Shown here: positions 12,658-14,168 of the stretch, piece after piece
Layout of the letters: every line of letters begins with the position of its first letter
Position numbering within the stretch: position 1 is the stretch's first letter
DNA from: CAYRDK01 sp043819345
GTDB lineage: Bacteria; Omnitrophota; Gorgyraeia; Velamenicoccales; Velamenicoccaceae
Assembly (NCBI GenBank): GCA_043819345.1
Contig: JBDREX010000041.1
Location: 1 to 14,168, forward strand
Direction: 5' to 3'
DNA length: 14,168 nt
Made by a program: the position numbers and the translations under genes
The notes under the pieces: model-generated
Databases searched by the model: none
What the model was told of the DNA's origin: nothing
What the model saw: only the letters and a program-made list of their open reading frames with translations

Positions 12658-13383
12658 ATGAAAAAAATATTTTTGAATTCGGCGTTATTGATTATTTTAG
12701 TAACTTTTTTGATTTTAGGAAAAACTCAATTATGTTGGGCTTCAATTTCTTTTGAAGATACTTTTAGTGATGATAATCTCGATGGGTGGGAAGTAGCTGC
12801 GGGAACATGGAGCATTGAGAATCAAGAGTTGCATGGTGTAGGAGCAGGTGGAGAAATAGATGCATGGATATATGCAGGAGATAAGGATTGGGTAGACTAT
12901 GTTTTTGAAGCGAAAACTATTTTTATAAATGGAAATGCAGAATTCGTTTTTAGGAGTACAGAACATTTTTTAAATGAATATAGATTAACATTATTTTCCG
13001 AAAATAGCCTTTATAGTCCTAATACTTATGTTATAGGGAAGTATCAAGATGGCGTCTATTATTCATTATCTGCTCATCCTTCAGGTGGTGAAGTATCGCC
13101 TGTGGCAATCACAGATATAACAGATACAAAAATTAGAATTTTTGACGATACCATTAGTATATTCCTTAATGGTGAAAAGATATTTGAACATCAAGATAGT
13201 GACCCTCTGGAGAATGGTAGGATTGGCCTAGGGGCTATTTGGACATTGCAGGCTAACTTTGATAATGTTGTTGTGTCTAATGCTACTGTTGTTCCAGAGC
13301 CTTGTTCTTTTATGCTTTTCGGTTTTGGTTTTGCTGGAATTGCTGCATTTAAAAGAAGAAGGACTTTTTTTAAGACTCGTTGA
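12658..13383 (+). CDS. Secreted PEP-CTERM protein with LamG-like domain
   Basis: The protein is exported and then sorted by an exosortase-type system. It has an N-terminal signal peptide (MKKIFLNSALLIILVTFLIL, cleavage near CWA-S at about 28), a beta-sandwich region resembling LamG/concanavalin-type or 3-keto-disaccharide hydrolase folds (DTFSDDNLDGWEVAAGTW at the start; NGRIGLGAI...QANFDNVVV at the end), and a C-terminal PEP-CTERM tripartite signal: VPEP at 212-215, hydrophobic 217-231, and KRRR at 232-235. The 241-residue length suits a small surface or matrix protein. GAGGGG at 12648-12653 supports the start. No exosortase gene is in the window; one would be expected elsewhere in the genome. 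Carbohydrate binding is possible, but no catalytic residues are evident. Confidence 0.85.
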   Translation: MKKIFLNSALLIILVTFLILGKTQLCWASISFEDTFSDDNLDGWEVAAGTWSIENQELHGVGAGGEIDAWIYAGDKDWVDYVFEAKTIFINGNAEFVFRSTEHFLNEYRLTLFSENSLYSPNTYVIGKYQDGVYYSLSAHPSGGEVSPVAITDITDTKIRIFDDTISIFLNGEKIFEHQDSDPLENGRIGLGAIWTLQANFDNVVVSNATVVPEPCSFMLFGFGFAGIAAFKRRRTFFKTR

Positions 13384-13413
13384 TAGGATGGCATCTATCT
13401 TGCTCAATTGTAA

Positions 13414-13428
13414 AGTTTTTAAAAAACT
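13414..13428. promoter_or_regulatory. Perfect A/T palindrome just upstream of the ncRNA promoter
   Basis: AGTTTTT (13414-13420) and AAAAACT (13422-13428) form a perfect palindrome around one base, ending one base before the -35 of the next promoter. It could be an operator, a bend or UP-like element, or a weak end for the PEP-CTERM transcript. Confidence 0.4.
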
Positions 13429-13429
13429 A

Positions 13430-13457
13430 TTGACGTTTTATCATTTTGAGTTAGAAT
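13430..13457 (+). promoter_or_regulatory. Sigma70-type promoter of the structured RNA
   Basis: TTGACG (13430-13435) and TAGAAT (13452-13457) are 16 nt apart. Transcription would start near 13464, exactly where the first RNA hairpin begins. Confidence 0.6.
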
Positions 13458-13463
13458 TCTGAC

Positions 13464-13679
13464 ATGAAGTTGTTCATTGAAGAAGTATTGCTAGCTAATC
13501 CAAAACTTTTGGGACCGAACAAGTCGGACTTATGGATACCTCAAAAGGAAGGCGTGAAACCTAAAATCACCTTTAACACTGAAGCGGCTTGTTAAAGAGA
13601 TTAGAATAGCAGGACCTTGTTGAATACGCTTAAGGCAAGAGTTCAGGACGGAGTAAATTCCCGATTGAGCTCTTTTTTT
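13464..13679 (+). ncRNA. Putative structured small RNA, family not recognised
   Basis: About 216 nt lie between a promoter and an intrinsic terminator with no convincing gene. Complementary segments: 5' hairpin ATGAA 13464-13468 / TTCAT 13473-13477; a long-range closing stem, GCTA-g-CTAATC 13490-13500 with GATTAG-aa-TAGC 13599-13610; within it CTTTTG 13506-13511 / CAAAAG 13542-13547 enclosing CCGA/TCGG 13515-13527; and GTGA 13554-13557 / TCAC 13567-13570. A 3' terminator hairpin follows. I looked for SRP, tmRNA, RNase P and common riboswitch cores and found none; 6S RNA is not excluded. It may be a free RNA or a long leader of the SpoVG gene. Confidence 0.5.
13637..13679 (+). terminator. Intrinsic terminator of the structured RNA
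   Basis: AAGAGTTC (13637-13644) pairs with GAGCTCTT (13667-13674), one G:U, and a run of seven T (13673-13679) follows. The 22-nt loop contains a possible inner CGG/CCG stem. Confidence 0.65.
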
Positions 13680-13682
13680 GTG

Positions 13683-13714
13683 ACCCGTTGGGAAAAAACC
13701 CAGCGGGTTTTTTG
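13683..13714 (+). terminator. Strong intrinsic terminator before SpoVG gene
   Basis: ACCCGTTGGG (13683-13692) pairs with CCCAGCGGGT (13699-13708) over 10 bp, one G:U, 6-nt A loop, then a T-run. With A-rich loop and T-run it could work in both directions. It lies only 4 nt after the previous T-run, so two terminators are in tandem. Confidence 0.85.
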
Positions 13715-13758
13715 TTTTATTAGCCCGATAAAGTGAAAGAATAATAAAAGGAAAAGTT

Positions 13759-14070
13759 ATGAAAAAGTTAGAGTTTTCAGAAATACAAATAATCCCCGTA
13801 AAGCCAAATAATGGCCTTATCGCTTTTGCTTCCTGTGTAATCAATAATCAATTCTATTTTGGCAATATCGCTATTTATACTTCACCGACGTCCTCGGATG
13901 GTTTTAGATTGGTTTATCCTTTAAAAACTCTGCCGAATGGAAAACAAATAAATTGTGTTTATCCAATAAATAAAGATGCAGCTGAGAAGGTTAAAAAAGC
14001 AGTTATTCGTAAGTATTTTGAATTGATTGCGGAATTTTTTTGCGAGTTTGACCTCAAACCGCTTGCATAA
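13759..14070 (+). CDS. SpoVG-family protein
   Basis: The 103 residues show the SpoVG pattern: an N-terminal strand (EFSEIQIIPVKPN), GLIAFASCVINNQFYFGNIAIY in the centre, FRLVYPLKTLPNGKQINCVYPINKDAAEKVKKAVIRKY near the end. Family knowledge: SpoVG is a small nucleic-acid-binding regulator in Bacillus and relatives, and homologues also occur on mobile elements. The usual FvamPsrK-type segment is here FRLVYPLKTL. The C-terminal ELIAEFFCEFDLKPLA is a short extension. ATG at 13759 follows aaaaggaaaag. It is preceded by two tandem terminators and no clear promoter between them and the gene, so expression may depend on read-through from the structured RNA. Confidence 0.78.
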   Translation: MKKLEFSEIQIIPVKPNNGLIAFASCVINNQFYFGNIAIYTSPTSSDGFRLVYPLKTLPNGKQINCVYPINKDAAEKVKKAVIRKYFELIAEFFCEFDLKPLA

Positions 14071-14168
14071 CTACTTCTTGAGCTGCTGGAAGCAAGGTCA
14101 TGCGGTTTGCTTTCCAGGCAGTGTAGCGTAACATGCGAGCTGTATCAAGATTTTGTTTTCTTTGAGTT
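14054..14168 (-). CDS. Possible 3' end of a minus-strand gene, cut by window edge
   Basis: On the minus strand a frame is open from the right edge to a TGA at plus 14054-14056, giving 37 residues including LDTARMLRYTAWKANRMTLL. Its end would overlap the SpoVG 3' end by 17 nt in convergent orientation. The composition looks protein-like, but the piece is short, no family is recognised, and a hairpin (14083-14095 / 14106-14121) lies in it. It may be noncoding. Confidence 0.35.
   Translation of the reverse strand, partial: TQRKQNLDTARMLRYTAWKANRMTLLPAAQEVVMQAV

Noticed and set aside
13464..13680. tmRNA, SRP RNA or RNase P RNA
   Set aside because: No tRNA-like ends or tag frame, no SRP GGAAG/tetraloop core, and no RNase P conserved core were found. 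The length and pairing pattern also do not fit.
13530..13844. Minus-strand 104-residue frame across the ncRNA and SpoVG start
   Set aside because: It passes through two terminators and the SpoVG start and has no ribosome site. The plus-strand signals explain the region better.
14083..14121. Terminator for SpoVG
   Set aside because: The bulged hairpin (CTGCTGGAAGCAA / TTTGCTTTCCAGGCAG) is strong but has no T-run on either side, and it may be inside a coding frame.

Overview
The window looks like part of the genome of an uncultivated, environmental, Gram-negative-type bacterium of moderate to low GC. Clues are a PEP-CTERM sorting signal, a PilZ receptor, an archease-RtcB pair, an IS256-family insertion sequence and many unrecognised small proteins. 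Candidatus Omnitrophota or a related lineage would fit, but I cannot settle the taxonomy from sequence alone. TGA is used as an ordinary stop.

Left part (1-7819) is mostly housekeeping. An IS256-family transposase runs from the left edge. Its right end appears to cut into a gene for a double zinc-ribbon (zf-TFIIB) protein. A minus-strand PilZ gene is divergent from a plus-strand pair: a PduO-type ATP:cob(I)alamin adenosyltransferase and a HAD/beta-phosphoglucomutase-like hydrolase. The HAD stop codon lies in an 85-nt inverted-repeat element. Archease and RtcB follow as a two-gene RNA-ligation/tRNA-repair operon, then two tandem hairpins, serS, an overlapping small membrane-protein gene, and tRNA-Ser(CGA) at 7822-7911.

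Right part (about 7912 to at least 13383) looks like an integrated island at the tRNA-Ser gene: AT-rich, full of orphan proteins, with a tyrosine recombinase at 10239-11267. The most unusual structure is here. The first ~30-35 bp of the integrase gene is present three times: after the first cargo gene (8659-8687), after the second (9415-9449) and as the real integrase start (10239-10273). Each cargo block ends with its stop codon on or directly before the repeat, which suggests serial insertion of gene cassettes at the integrase start codon. Two of the cargo genes have an intrinsic-terminator-like hairpin directly before their ribosome binding site, suggesting attenuation. Beyond the integrase are a lipoprotein, a three-helix membrane protein and a PEP-CTERM secreted protein.

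The right end (13414-13714) carries what looks like an independent structured small RNA with its own sigma70-type promoter and intrinsic terminator, then a second terminator and a SpoVG-family gene. A minus-strand reading frame enters from the right edge and converges on SpoVG. I saw no second copy of the tRNA-Ser 3' end, so the right attachment site, if any, lies outside the window.
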